Of a stretch of DNA of 33,794 bases, positions 17,211 to 25,519 are shown piece by piece. The stretch comes from Schlesneria paludicola DSM 18645. Its GTDB lineage: Bacteria > Planctomycetota > Planctomycetia > Planctomycetales > Planctomycetaceae. The stretch spans positions 1 to 33,794 of the forward strand of contig CAMBQP010000041.1 of the NCBI GenBank assembly GCA_945869955.1. Direction: 5' to 3'. The position numbers were made by a program, and so were the translations under genes. The notes below the pieces were generated by a model. The model was given only the letters and a program-made list of their open reading frames with translations, had not been told where the DNA came from and did not search any database. Each line of letters begins with the position of its first letter. The first letter of the stretch is position 1.

Positions 17211-18425
17211 GTGAAGCCGGAATCATCGCGATCAGTACCGTCGCGGTTCGTCTTCATCGATGGACTTCGTGGCTTGGCAGCACTCTCGATCGTTCTGTTT
17301 CATCTCTGGTGGTACGAGCCCAATCCAACGTCGGCCTTTTCCATGGTGGTCCATCTGCCGGTGATCCAACAACTGTTAAGGTGGTATGAGCCCGATCCCG
17401 GAGCGGCAATTTCCCTGACAAATCGCGGCATCGAAGAGGTCATGCTGAAAATCCGGGGAGGAGTGCAGGTTCTACTGGTGATCAGCGGGTTTGTGATCGC
17501 CTACACCTTACGGAACACCTGGATGAATCCGCGAGAAGTCTTACTGTTTCTCGCCAGGCGTCTCGTCCGGCTGGTTCCCGCTTACTGGACGACATTGGGA
17601 GTTGTGATTCTGGTCGACATGGTATCCCAACAGATTGGGGGGCTTCCTTCACCATTTGAAGGGAGCATTTCTCTGGCTCGAATTTCCGCGCATTTGACAT
17701 TCCTCCAGGATATTTTCGGTCATGAATCGTTCAGCGCAGGAATCTGGACCTTGTGCATTGAGATGCAGTTTTATCTGGTGGCGGTGCTCGGCTGGTTGAT
17801 TGCCCAACGAGCGTTTCGTCGTCCGCAGGTGAATGAACCAAGACCATCAGCACGCGCCATTTATTCTGTATTTGCACCGTTCGCCTTCATTTCCTTGTTC
17901 TACTGGCGGGGAATGGACAGCACCGAATCGCTCGTGATTCATTTCCTCTGGATGTTTTTTCTGGGGATGGCAACGTGGTGGACACTGGATGGGACCATTT
18001 CCCTCGTCGCGTTTGGATTGATTGCTGGTATCGCCACGGTGGAATTGGTCCTTTTTGAAAAGAACCAATTTGAGAATCTGGTGGCGCTCAGCACGGCTTT
18101 GGCAATTCTGGTGGCAGGCCGCCAGCAAAAACTGGATCAATGGTTGAATTGGCCTTGGCTGCAATATCTCGGGCGGATTTCCTACAGCCTGTACTTGATT
18201 CATTTTCCCGTGTGTCATCTGCTCGTATCCGCCGGATGGAAGTTTTTTTCCCATTCACCCACCTTAACCCAGGCCATGTTCATCCTCATCGGGTCACTGG
18301 TCGCCAGTCTGTTGGCAGCTCACGCTATGTATCAGCTTGTCGAATTCCCCAGTGCCCGCTGGGCGGCACGCATGAAAAATACAAATGCTGCCCTACCCGT
18401 AGGAAAACCGACTCTGATCGCATAA
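17211..18425 (+). CDS. Membrane acyltransferase, acyltransferase-3 (OafA/YrhL) family
   Basis: 404 residues, starting at a GTG with GGAGGG immediately upstream (17201-17206). The N-terminus has the family signature FIDGLRGLAALSIVLFHLWW, including the FH histidine linked to catalysis. About ten hydrophobic segments follow, with a conserved RRLVRLVPAYW motif after the third. These proteins transfer acyl groups, often acetyl, to extracytoplasmic sugars, lipids or peptidoglycan; the acceptor cannot be told here. The next gene starts 15 to 51 bases downstream, so the two are probably co-transcribed. The terminator just upstream separates it from the preceding gene. Confidence 0.9.
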   Translation: MKPESSRSVPSRFVFIDGLRGLAALSIVLFHLWWYEPNPTSAFSMVVHLPVIQQLLRWYEPDPGAAISLTNRGIEEVMLKIRGGVQVLLVISGFVIAYTLRNTWMNPREVLLFLARRLVRLVPAYWTTLGVVILVDMVSQQIGGLPSPFEGSISLARISAHLTFLQDIFGHESFSAGIWTLCIEMQFYLVAVLGWLIAQRAFRRPQVNEPRPSARAIYSVFAPFAFISLFYWRGMDSTESLVIHFLWMFFLGMATWWTLDGTISLVAFGLIAGIATVELVLFEKNQFENLVALSTALAILVAGRQQKLDQWLNWPWLQYLGRISYSLYLIHFPVCHLLVSAGWKFFSHSPTLTQAMFILIGSLVASLLAAHAMYQLVEFPSARWAARMKNTNAALPVGKPTLIA

Positions 18426-18476
18426 ACTGAGGCGAATGGAATGCCTTTCGTGACACAGGCAAAAGGAGTGAGCTGG

Positions 18477-19628
18477 ATGAGTGGAATGCAGGTGGAATTG
18501 GTTCAAGGGAGACTAGGGATCCAGATCGTTGGCTCCCCCCTTTCCAGGATTGAATCGGCTGGCGACGAATTCTTGAATTGGCTGCGTGAGCTGGGAATCG
18601 ACCAGCACGTCGAAATCGGTGTCGATCGGACTACGGGTCCGCTGATCGCCCAGTTTCAACTTCGCCCTGATTCTGCCGAACAACTGGCACCTGGCTACGA
18701 TACCACCCAGATCTGCCAGAACTTGCATCTCGACACGCAGAATCACTCGAAGGATCTGCTGAAAGAGATTCTGCTGGCGATGCTGATTAGCCCCATCCCG
18801 TTCCAATTTCCTAGCTTTGCTGAACTTTTCGCGTCGGTTCGTATGCGGCAACGAATCGTCGAAGGGGCTCGCAAAACCGCTCTCGCGTTTGCCACATCAG
18901 AAGCAGAACGCCCTGATGATTACTGGAGTTATACCGAGGAGCAAGGCTTTGTTGTTTTGCCTGGAAAATCATTGATTGAAGCGTTGCGGAAAGCGACCCA
19001 GCCCGAACACAGTGGCGCGCTCTATTCATTCTCATGCTATCGAGCGACCGAGTACGTGATCGCGCTCGCGATGGCTCAAGAAGCCGAGGCTTGTCATCCT
19101 GAACTTTTGGAAAAGCTTCAGCGACAGGCCGAGATGCGCGCCATTAAATCGGGAGAGTTTCATCAGGTTTTTTGCTGCGAGTATGGTTCGCGCGCGAACC
19201 CTCTTCCACTGCGTTATTTCGTTCCTGGTGATCGAACCTGGTTTCGTAATCCCGACAGTCATTCATCTGATGCATCCGGTTATGAAGGATCGTGGGTTTT
19301 TTACCTCGGAGATTGCCTATTCACGAATTTCTGGAAGCGTGGTCGAACTTTTAGTCTCACCAGTAAATGCCTCGAGATCTATCATTGGAGGGATGGAACC
19401 TACCGGGATTCTCAAGGTGACTTGAGAATGGATGAATCGATTGTCGAAGCGCAGGTTGAGGCGACTCAGAGGGATCCAGAAAAAGTCAAGCAGATTCTCG
19501 AACGGATGCAACGACTGTATGATCCGGCGGGTGTTTATGCCGAGGGGGGGTGTATCGACATTTCACGCGAATACCCTCGCTGGATTTGTCGTGGGACCAC
19601 AGACATTATCCTTCCAGATGTCCCTTGA
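18477..19628 (+). CDS. Tgl-like protein-glutamine gamma-glutamyltransferase
   Basis: 383 residues from the ATG at 18477, which has GGAG eight bases upstream; an in-frame ATG at 18441 would add 12 residues. No signal peptide. From about residue 104 the protein follows the order of Bacillus subtilis Tgl, the spore-coat transglutaminase, as I recall it: ISPIPFQFPSFAELFASVRM, then QRIVEGARKTALAFAT, a YW-containing segment, KSLIEALRKA, YSFSCYRATEYVIALAMA, then WFRNPD and a WVFYLGDCLF segment. The Cys in YSFSC (Cys 187, codon 19035-19037) aligns with Tgl Cys 116. The acid in WFRNPD would replace catalytic Glu 187 by Asp, and the Glu before the Cys is Ser. Tgl enzymes form glutamine-lysine cross-links. 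The N-terminal 100 residues and the C-terminal 80 are additions; Tgl itself is about 245 residues. No other family explains the pattern. Confidence 0.68.
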   Translation: MSGMQVELVQGRLGIQIVGSPLSRIESAGDEFLNWLRELGIDQHVEIGVDRTTGPLIAQFQLRPDSAEQLAPGYDTTQICQNLHLDTQNHSKDLLKEILLAMLISPIPFQFPSFAELFASVRMRQRIVEGARKTALAFATSEAERPDDYWSYTEEQGFVVLPGKSLIEALRKATQPEHSGALYSFSCYRATEYVIALAMAQEAEACHPELLEKLQRQAEMRAIKSGEFHQVFCCEYGSRANPLPLRYFVPGDRTWFRNPDSHSSDASGYEGSWVFYLGDCLFTNFWKRGRTFSLTSKCLEIYHWRDGTYRDSQGDLRMDESIVEAQVEATQRDPEKVKQILERMQRLYDPAGVYAEGGCIDISREYPRWICRGTTDIILPDVP

Positions 19629-19686
19629 TTTGTGAAAACCGAAATGCTGTTACTCGCCTGAATTCTCCTTGCAAAGAAGACTTTTC

Positions 19687-20322
19687 ATGAACCAACGTTT
19701 TTTTGCTCTGCTGATTGTTTTCTCTCTCTTTGCCGGAAACGCACCTGCAGCGGAACCAGAAAAAGAGAATTTCATTCCACTTTTTGACGGCAAATCGTTA
19801 GAGGGCTGGGAAAAAGTGGGTAATGAAGCGAGTCTCTGGGAAGTCAAAGAGGGAGCGATTTGTGGCTCTGGCCCGGCATCGATGCTGGTTTGTACCCAGG
19901 GGCCTTACAAAAACTTTCGCTACCGTGCGGAAATCAAGATCAATGATGGTGGAAACTCGGGAATGTATTTCCGTACCACGCGAAAACCGGTTTTCAGTGA
20001 TGGCTATGAAGCCCAAATTGACAGCACCCACAAGGACCCAATCCGCACGGGATCGATCTATAACTTCTGCCATGTCTACAAACGACTGGTCGAACCCGAC
20101 ATGTGGTTCAAATACGAACTTCAGGTGCGCGATGATGTTTGGCGCGGCAAGCCTGTCACCAAGATCAAAGTCACTGTGAATGGAGACGAACTTTACGAAT
20201 ACCACGACTTTGCCCTCAGCTGGAAGGATGGTTATTTTGCGTTTCAGCAACATGATCCCGGGAGCAAAGTGGCGATTCGCAAGGTCGAAGTGATGGTCCT
20301 GGAAGAAACGCCGGCCAAATGA
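19687..20322 (+). CDS. Exported DUF1080 (3-keto-disaccharide hydrolase-like) protein
   Basis: 211 residues from the ATG at 19687, which begins a signal peptide (MNQRFFALLIVFSLFAGNAPAA). The DUF1080 signatures are clear: FIPLFDGKSLEGWEKVG, then LWEVKEGAICGSG, then YRAEIKINDGGNSGMYFR and the late GYFAFQQHDPGSKVAIRKVEV. The fold is a concanavalin-like beta sandwich. The family is expanded in planctomycetes and is annotated as 3-keto-disaccharide hydrolase from a few studied members; sugar binding or cleavage outside the cytoplasm is likely. The stop codon overlaps the start of the cupin gene (ATGA), so the two are translationally coupled. The start has only a weak AAGAAGA site. Confidence 0.92.
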   Translation: MNQRFFALLIVFSLFAGNAPAAEPEKENFIPLFDGKSLEGWEKVGNEASLWEVKEGAICGSGPASMLVCTQGPYKNFRYRAEIKINDGGNSGMYFRTTRKPVFSDGYEAQIDSTHKDPIRTGSIYNFCHVYKRLVEPDMWFKYELQVRDDVWRGKPVTKIKVTVNGDELYEYHDFALSWKDGYFAFQQHDPGSKVAIRKVEVMVLEETPAK

Positions 20323-20720
20323 GTATTCCACCAGCGAAAACCGATGTTCTGCGGAAGACGACGTCTGGCACTGTGCTGGTGCGACACGAAGGGGATGCCC
20401 CGCGCGAGCGAAGTGCGTGTGGCTGGCGGGACCGACTCATCAGTCGCGAAGATGCCGAGCAATCCCCGGCTGCCTGGGCGCACGCAGTCGACATCGACGG
20501 CGCGCGGCCTCACTTTCACAAGCGTTCGACCGAACTGTATTATGTTCTGTCCGGAGCGGGAACGGTCACCGTGGGGGGGATTGAGCATCCGGTTCAGACA
20601 GGGACCATGGTTCATATTCCCGCCGGGGTGATTCATTCCGCCTCGGGGCGGATGCGGGTGCTGGTCATTGGGATTCCGGACATTGCGGACGATGATTATT
20701 TTGAAGTCGCAATCGCCTGA
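20319..20720 (+). CDS. Small cupin-domain protein
   Basis: 133 residues and no signal peptide. A single cupin_2 barrel carries the metal-binding motif 1 (PHFHKRSTELYYVLSGAG, with H-x-H and a downstream Glu) and motif 2 (GTMVHIPAGVIHSA, with the late His). The fold binds a metal and serves as isomerase, dioxygenase or binding protein; the substrate is unknown. The start overlaps the stop of the DUF1080 gene, so the two are likely made together, which may point to a sugar substrate. Confidence 0.88.
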   Translation: MSIPPAKTDVLRKTTSGTVLVRHEGDAPRERSACGWRDRLISREDAEQSPAAWAHAVDIDGARPHFHKRSTELYYVLSGAGTVTVGGIEHPVQTGTMVHIPAGVIHSASGRMRVLVIGIPDIADDDYFEVAIA

Positions 20721-20784
20721 CCCTGGCAGCCTTTGCATCGGGATGCCGCTTCAAGCGAACGCGAACAAAGTGAACAATGTCGAT

Positions 20785-21726
20785 TTAATGCTTTTGCAAT
20801 TTTTTCCGGGCAAACTTTTGCAATCGTTTTCCCTCGACTTCGGCAACAAACAGATTTCCGTCCGCGTCAAAAGCGAGCATGTGGGGCATTTGAAATTCAC
20901 CCACGCCATCCCCTTCCTTTCCCCATCGCCTACGAACCTTTCCTTTTTCATCCAGTAGCAGGATCTGTCCCGCCCGTCCATCCGCGACAAAGAGTTGGCC
21001 ATCAGGGTCGAATGCCATTCCATAGGGAGCAAACCCCTTCCAGGTCGCCTCCCATTTTCCCTCACGATCGAAGACCTGAATCCGCTTGTTTTCGCGATCT
21101 CCGACGAGTACTCGCCCCTCGCCGTCGACAACAATCGAATGTGGCAAGCGAAATTGGCTACGCTCGACCCCCGCAGTTCCCCACGTTAACAGGAGTTGAC
21201 CTTCCTGATTGAATTTCATCACACGACTATTTCCATAACCATCAGCAATATAGACTTCGTCGTCGGGCCCAAATGCGATGTCCGTCGGTTCGTCAAACTG
21301 ATCTTTGCCCGCACCTGCCACACCGGTCCCCAGCACCAGCAGTGGTTTTCCGGTCGGATCGAACTTGTAGACACGACTCGAGCCAACATCGGTCACCCAG
21401 ACGTTATCGTCTTTGTCGACCCGAAGTCCATGCGCCGTTTTGATCAGCTCATCACCCCAAGAGCGTAGCAGCTTTCCTTGAGCATTAAAGCAGAGAATTG
21501 GTCTTGGGCCGCGATGAAACAGGTAGAGCTCCCCTTTTTGGTTCACGGCAACCGCCGAGCACTCGGCTAATCCCAATTCGTGGGGGAGTTGCAGGAATTG
21601 GCGTTGCGGAACCAGCGAAAAACCCAAATCACGTGATGGTTTGGTGTCGGCGGTAAAACCGAACTGACAAATTCCCCAACAGCACAGAACCAGACAACTC
21701 ATCAATCGCGGCTGGCAGAGAAACAT
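20785..21726 (-). CDS. NHL propeller resembling peptidyl-hydroxyglycine amidating lyase (PAL)
   Basis: 313 residues with an N-terminal export signal (about 1-25). NHL repeats make a six-bladed propeller. The residues that define the PAL domain of animal PAM, as I recall them, are all present in order: Arg 72 in LFHRGPRP (rat PAM Arg 533), His 99 in AHGLRVD (His 585), Tyr 164 in DGYGNSR (Tyr 654), His 196 in LPHSIVVD (His 690), Arg 211 in GDRENKR (Arg 706) and His 282 in MPHMLAFD (His 786). The three His would bind zinc. PAL cleaves peptidyl-alpha-hydroxyglycine to a peptide amide and glyoxylate. No copper monooxygenase (PHM) partner is seen here, so the substrate may differ. The safer name is NHL repeat protein; the PAL-like label rests on these residues. 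Confidence 0.78.
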   Translation of the reverse strand: MFLCQPRLMSCLVLCCWGICQFGFTADTKPSRDLGFSLVPQRQFLQLPHELGLAECSAVAVNQKGELYLFHRGPRPILCFNAQGKLLRSWGDELIKTAHGLRVDKDDNVWVTDVGSSRVYKFDPTGKPLLVLGTGVAGAGKDQFDEPTDIAFGPDDEVYIADGYGNSRVMKFNQEGQLLLTWGTAGVERSQFRLPHSIVVDGEGRVLVGDRENKRIQVFDREGKWEATWKGFAPYGMAFDPDGQLFVADGRAGQILLLDEKGKVRRRWGKEGDGVGEFQMPHMLAFDADGNLFVAEVEGKRLQKFARKKLQKH

Positions 21727-21916
21727 GTGAATTTCCCGAAGTGAATTTTCCGTTCAGATCATCATGCATCTCCAGTCGCGAAGTGTACAGGGTTCTGTGG
21801 AAAATCGGGGGGAACGCGTCCCCTACCGACGGACGTTCCCCGGTGTCGGCTTTCCAAACCTGAGGAAACGAGATCGTTTTCGTCCAGGGCGGTCAGTAAG
21901 CGTTTCTGACAGAACT

Positions 21917-21925
21917 TGTTATTAT
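21917..21925 (+). promoter_or_regulatory. Candidate extended -10 giving a leaderless mRNA
   Basis: TGT-TATTAT (21917-21925) forms an extended -10 element whose expected start site, six to seven bases downstream, falls on the ATG at 21932. No Shine-Dalgarno sequence is present before that ATG, which agrees with a leaderless transcript. No -35 hexamer at the normal distance was found. Confidence 0.35.
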
Positions 21926-21931
21926 CTTCCC

Positions 21932-24535
21932 ATGAACAATCCGCCCCCCGCAGACATGTCGCGCGACGAACTGGCCTTGAAGTATCTCGATTCGCTCCCG
22001 TACGTCCCCTACCCTGTGCAGGAAGAGGCGCTGCTGGCTTGGTTCGAGTCGACTCAGGGAGTGATGGTTTGTGCCCCCACCGGTACCGGAAAAACCCTGA
22101 TTGCCGAAGCGGCAGCCTTCGAAGCCCTGCATACGGGCAAGACGATTTACTACACCACACCGCTCATTGCTCTCACCGATCAGAAGTTTACCGAACTGCA
22201 GAATTCGGCCGAACGCTGGGGGTTTCGTCGCGATCAAGTCGGATTGGTGACCGGGAATCGTCGAGTTAATCCGCAGGCAAACGTGCTGGTGGTGGTGGCC
22301 GAAATTTTGCTGAACCGGTTACTGACATCGCACTGGTCGGCCCATGAAGAGGCGGCAGCGGAAAAAGTGCGACAGGTTGCCGCCGAGCATCTTAAAACCG
22401 AATCGGCGAAGGATCACGCGGGAAGCTTGCATTCGTATAATGACCTGATCGGTTGGGACGACGAACTGGTGGAAGAGTTGGCCGAAGAGGCGACCAGTTC
22501 CGCAAGTTCCGCCAGTGCTCCCACTCCCCTCGCACTGGATTTCGATCGCGTTTCGGCTGTGGTGATGGATGAATTTCATAATTTTTCCGATTTGGAACGA
22601 GGGATCGTCTGGGAGTTCTCGCTGGCGCTGCTGCCGAAGCATATTCGGTTGTTGCTGTTGTCGGCCACGATCGGTAATTCGGTCAAGTTTGTGTCATGGT
22701 GCCGCAAGACCCACGACCGGTCCCTGGAATTGGTGCAAAGTACGGATCGCCGGATCCCGCTGCAATTTCACTGGATCGGTGACAGTTATTTAACGGATCA
22801 TCTCGAAGACATGGCGGCGGGTGACGAAAGTCAACGCAAGACACCGGCACTCGTCTTCTGCTTCAATCGCGATGAATGCTGGAATGTTGCCGAAGAACTG
22901 AAGGGAAAAGCGATGCTGGCCAGCGGTCAGCAGAAAAAATTGATCGCGGCACTCGAAAAATTCGAGTGGATCAAAGGGGTGGGGCCTAAGTTAAAACAAC
23001 TGTTGATGCGCGGAGTCGGTGTGCATCATGCCGGGTTGCTGCCGAAATACAAACGGATCGTCGAAGACCTGTTTCAGCAAAAGCTGCTGACGATCTGTGT
23101 CTGTACGGAAACTTTGGCGGCAGGGATCAATCTGCCGGCCCGGTCGGTGGTTCTGCCGTCGCTGATGAAGGGGAAGCCTGGGGATTTGAAGCTGATTGAC
23201 CCCAGCTCGGCACATCAGATTTTTGGGCGAGCCGGGCGGCCGCAATATGACACCGAGGGGCATGTTTATGCCCTCGCACACGAAGACGATGTGCGGATTT
23301 TACGTTGGCGCGAACAATACGATTCGATCCCCGAAGATACGAAGGATTTTGGTTTAATTCGTGCCAAGAAGGCCTTGAAGAAAAAGATGCCGACGCGGAA
23401 TCCCAACCGGCAATACTGGAACGATCAGCAATTTGAAAAACTGCGGTTTGCCACCCCCGGAGACCTGGCCAGTCGCGGTCCGCTCCCCTGGCGGTTGCTC
23501 GCGTACATGTTGCAGTTGTCACCGGAGGTCGATCGCCTGCGGCGACTGGTCCAGAAACGACTGATGGAACCCAAGCAACTCGACGCCAGCGAACGGCACC
23601 TGGAACGAATGCTGATTTCGCTGCATGCAGGGGATTTTATTAAACTAACTCCCGAGCCCCCGGCCCCTCCCGGTCTGACAAATCCAGGCTCGGCCGCAGC
23701 GACTACAGCGGCGGTCCCTGCGGAAGTCGAGTCCAAAAAACCAACGTGGTTATCGAAGCACTTGCAAAAGGAGGTCGACAAGAAGCTGGAAGAAAAAACC
23801 GGCAAAAAGGTCGATCATGCTGCTGAAGAACGGGAACGAAACCGTTATCGCCCGATCCTGGCCGAACCGACCGAGCGATTAGAGCAATTGTTCGCCTTTC
23901 GCAGCGTCAATCCGATCTATGGCATGTTTCTGTTAGAGCATCTTGGCTTGGCCGACTGGACCGAGCGGATGTTGATTTTTGAAAGCGTGCTGGAACTTCC
24001 TCGTGCGCTGGTCAGGCATGTTCGCGTTCCCCCCCCGTTCCGTCTGCCACCTGGTCCGCTGGCACTCGAACGACTCGATATGGAAATCGTCCAGCGGGGA
24101 TTGATTCCGGCGAGTGATCTTTATCCGGAATTTGATCCCTCGGTTCCACCGGAAGAGCGGAAATATGCACCGGCACTGGCAGATAAGTTGCGGATGCTAT
24201 TCGACTCGGAATACCCCGATGTGACCGATGTCATGGTTCAACCGGTGATGGTGGCGGCAGAGCTCTTGCTGAACTGGAATGGAAATTTCTTCAATTTTGT
24301 TTCGAGTCGTGACCTGGCACGGCAGGAAGGGCTGATCTTCCGACATTTGCTACGCATGGTGCTGCTATTGGATGAATTCCGTCAGGTGACTCCGGTCGGG
24401 GTTGATCCTGTGGTCTGGCAGGCTGAGCTGCAGGAAACTGCAGATCGACTGACCGCTTGTTGCCGGACGGTCGATCCCGGCTGGACGGATTCGATGCTGA
24501 CACAGCAAAACAATGCGGACTTCATCGAACGATAG
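21932..24535 (+). CDS. Ski2-like DExH-box helicase
   Basis: 867 residues from the ATG at 21932; the frame opens upstream to 21764 but that stretch is unlike protein. Motifs: a Q-like motif (YPVQEEAL), Walker A APTGTGKT (48-55), TTPLIALTDQK, DEFH (213-216) as motif II, LLSATIGN, the HHAGLLPKYKRIVE block, TETLAAGINLPARSVV and QIFGRAGRPQYD. The last three are hallmarks of Ski2-type superfamily 2 helicases, which unwind RNA or DNA. Between motifs Ib and II is an acidic insert of roughly 60 residues (about 140-200). The C-terminal half (about 500-867) contains a Lys/Glu-rich segment (LQKEVDKKLEEKTGKKVDHA) and no domain I can name. Substrate and pathway are unknown. Confidence 0.88.
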   Translation: MNNPPPADMSRDELALKYLDSLPYVPYPVQEEALLAWFESTQGVMVCAPTGTGKTLIAEAAAFEALHTGKTIYYTTPLIALTDQKFTELQNSAERWGFRRDQVGLVTGNRRVNPQANVLVVVAEILLNRLLTSHWSAHEEAAAEKVRQVAAEHLKTESAKDHAGSLHSYNDLIGWDDELVEELAEEATSSASSASAPTPLALDFDRVSAVVMDEFHNFSDLERGIVWEFSLALLPKHIRLLLLSATIGNSVKFVSWCRKTHDRSLELVQSTDRRIPLQFHWIGDSYLTDHLEDMAAGDESQRKTPALVFCFNRDECWNVAEELKGKAMLASGQQKKLIAALEKFEWIKGVGPKLKQLLMRGVGVHHAGLLPKYKRIVEDLFQQKLLTICVCTETLAAGINLPARSVVLPSLMKGKPGDLKLIDPSSAHQIFGRAGRPQYDTEGHVYALAHEDDVRILRWREQYDSIPEDTKDFGLIRAKKALKKKMPTRNPNRQYWNDQQFEKLRFATPGDLASRGPLPWRLLAYMLQLSPEVDRLRRLVQKRLMEPKQLDASERHLERMLISLHAGDFIKLTPEPPAPPGLTNPGSAAATTAAVPAEVESKKPTWLSKHLQKEVDKKLEEKTGKKVDHAAEERERNRYRPILAEPTERLEQLFAFRSVNPIYGMFLLEHLGLADWTERMLIFESVLELPRALVRHVRVPPPFRLPPGPLALERLDMEIVQRGLIPASDLYPEFDPSVPPEERKYAPALADKLRMLFDSEYPDVTDVMVQPVMVAAELLLNWNGNFFNFVSSRDLARQEGLIFRHLLRMVLLLDEFRQVTPVGVDPVVWQAELQETADRLTACCRTVDPGWTDSMLTQQNNADFIER

Positions 24536-24550
24536 GGGGCCGGGACCGGG

Positions 24551-24578
24551 CTTGGAAAAAAAGGGATTCGGTTATAAT
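24551..24578 (+). promoter_or_regulatory. Candidate sigma-70 promoter for nadD
   Basis: A perfect -10 hexamer TATAAT lies at 24573-24578, with TTGGAA (24552-24557) 15 bases upstream as a weak -35. Transcription would start near 24585, giving a leader of about 150 bases before the nadD ATG at 24736. Confidence 0.45.
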
Positions 24579-24735
24579 GGCGTAAAGAGTGCTGGTTATT
24601 CCCTGATGGGGAAGCCGTCTGTGGTCAAGTTTTCAGGCGAATCACCTTGTCCGGTGTATGGCTTGGTTCGAAGACCGGCAAAATGAATTGGTTGGGTGGT
24701 TTGGTCCGTTCCTTTTGTGTGAGTCGGAGTCATTG

Positions 24736-25353
24736 ATGCGGGTCGGTATTTTTGGAGGGACGTTTGATCCGATTCACGTGGGACACTTGGTGTTGGCCGA
24801 GCAGTGTCGCGAGCAAGCTCAGCTGGATGAAATCTGGTTTGTTCCCGCCGCCGAGCCGCCGCATAAATTAACGAAGAGGATCAGTCCCGCAAAATCACGG
24901 TGTGCGATGATCGAATTCGCAATCGCGGGCAACCCGTCTTTCCGTTTGAACACGATTGAACTGGATCGATCAGGCCCCTCGTTCACGGTCACGACATTAG
25001 AGCAGCTGCACGCGGGTGATCCCTCGCATGAGCTGTTTCTGTTGATCGGTGCCGATTCGTTACGGGATCTACCGCAATGGAAACATCCGGCACGAATCCT
25101 GGAACTGGCCACGATTCTGGCCGTCAATCGGGGGGAGCGGCCCCTTCCTGATCGGACCGAACTGAGAAAACTGGTCGGATCGAGTGCCGATGAGCGGATT
25201 GGTGTCGTCAACATGCCGGGGATCGATTTTTCGTCCACAGACATTCGTGGCCGAATTCATGACCTGCACAGTATCCGTTACCTCGTGCCACGCGCCGTCG
25301 AGATGTACATTCATCAGCACAAACTTTACCTTTCCTCCGAGTCAACGCCATGA
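24736..25353 (+). CDS. nadD: Nicotinate-nucleotide adenylyltransferase
   Basis: 205 residues, the usual length for NadD. The ATG at 24736 starts the conserved N-terminus (MRVGIFGGTFDPIHVGHL), with GGAG six bases upstream; the frame extends to 24658 without support. The nucleotidyltransferase signature HxGH is His 14 to His 17, and the C-terminal SSTDIRGRI segment matches the family's ISSTxIR motif. The enzyme joins nicotinate mononucleotide and ATP to give deamido-NAD, an essential step of NAD synthesis in the cytoplasm. It follows the Ski2-like helicase gene by 200 bases and has its own promoter candidate, so it may be expressed separately. Confidence 0.95.
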   Translation: MRVGIFGGTFDPIHVGHLVLAEQCREQAQLDEIWFVPAAEPPHKLTKRISPAKSRCAMIEFAIAGNPSFRLNTIELDRSGPSFTVTTLEQLHAGDPSHELFLLIGADSLRDLPQWKHPARILELATILAVNRGERPLPDRTELRKLVGSSADERIGVVNMPGIDFSSTDIRGRIHDLHSIRYLVPRAVEMYIHQHKLYLSSESTP

Positions 25354-25519
25354 TTGTTGAGAGAAAGCGACCGATCAAAGTCTCGAAATGTTACTCCACC
25401 ACCACGAAATTGGCTGTGCGATTCCGTTTGCGAGATATTGCTTCGAATGATCCCAGCCCCGAGGGGTCGAAAACCCGGTTCGAATTGGCTTGTCATCATC
25501 CTGCGAGAGGAGTTTCTGA

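Noticed and set aside
21764..21931. N-terminal extension of the Ski2-like helicase
   Set aside because: 56 Arg-rich residues unlike helicase N-termini, overlapping the promoter region of the divergent PAL-like gene.
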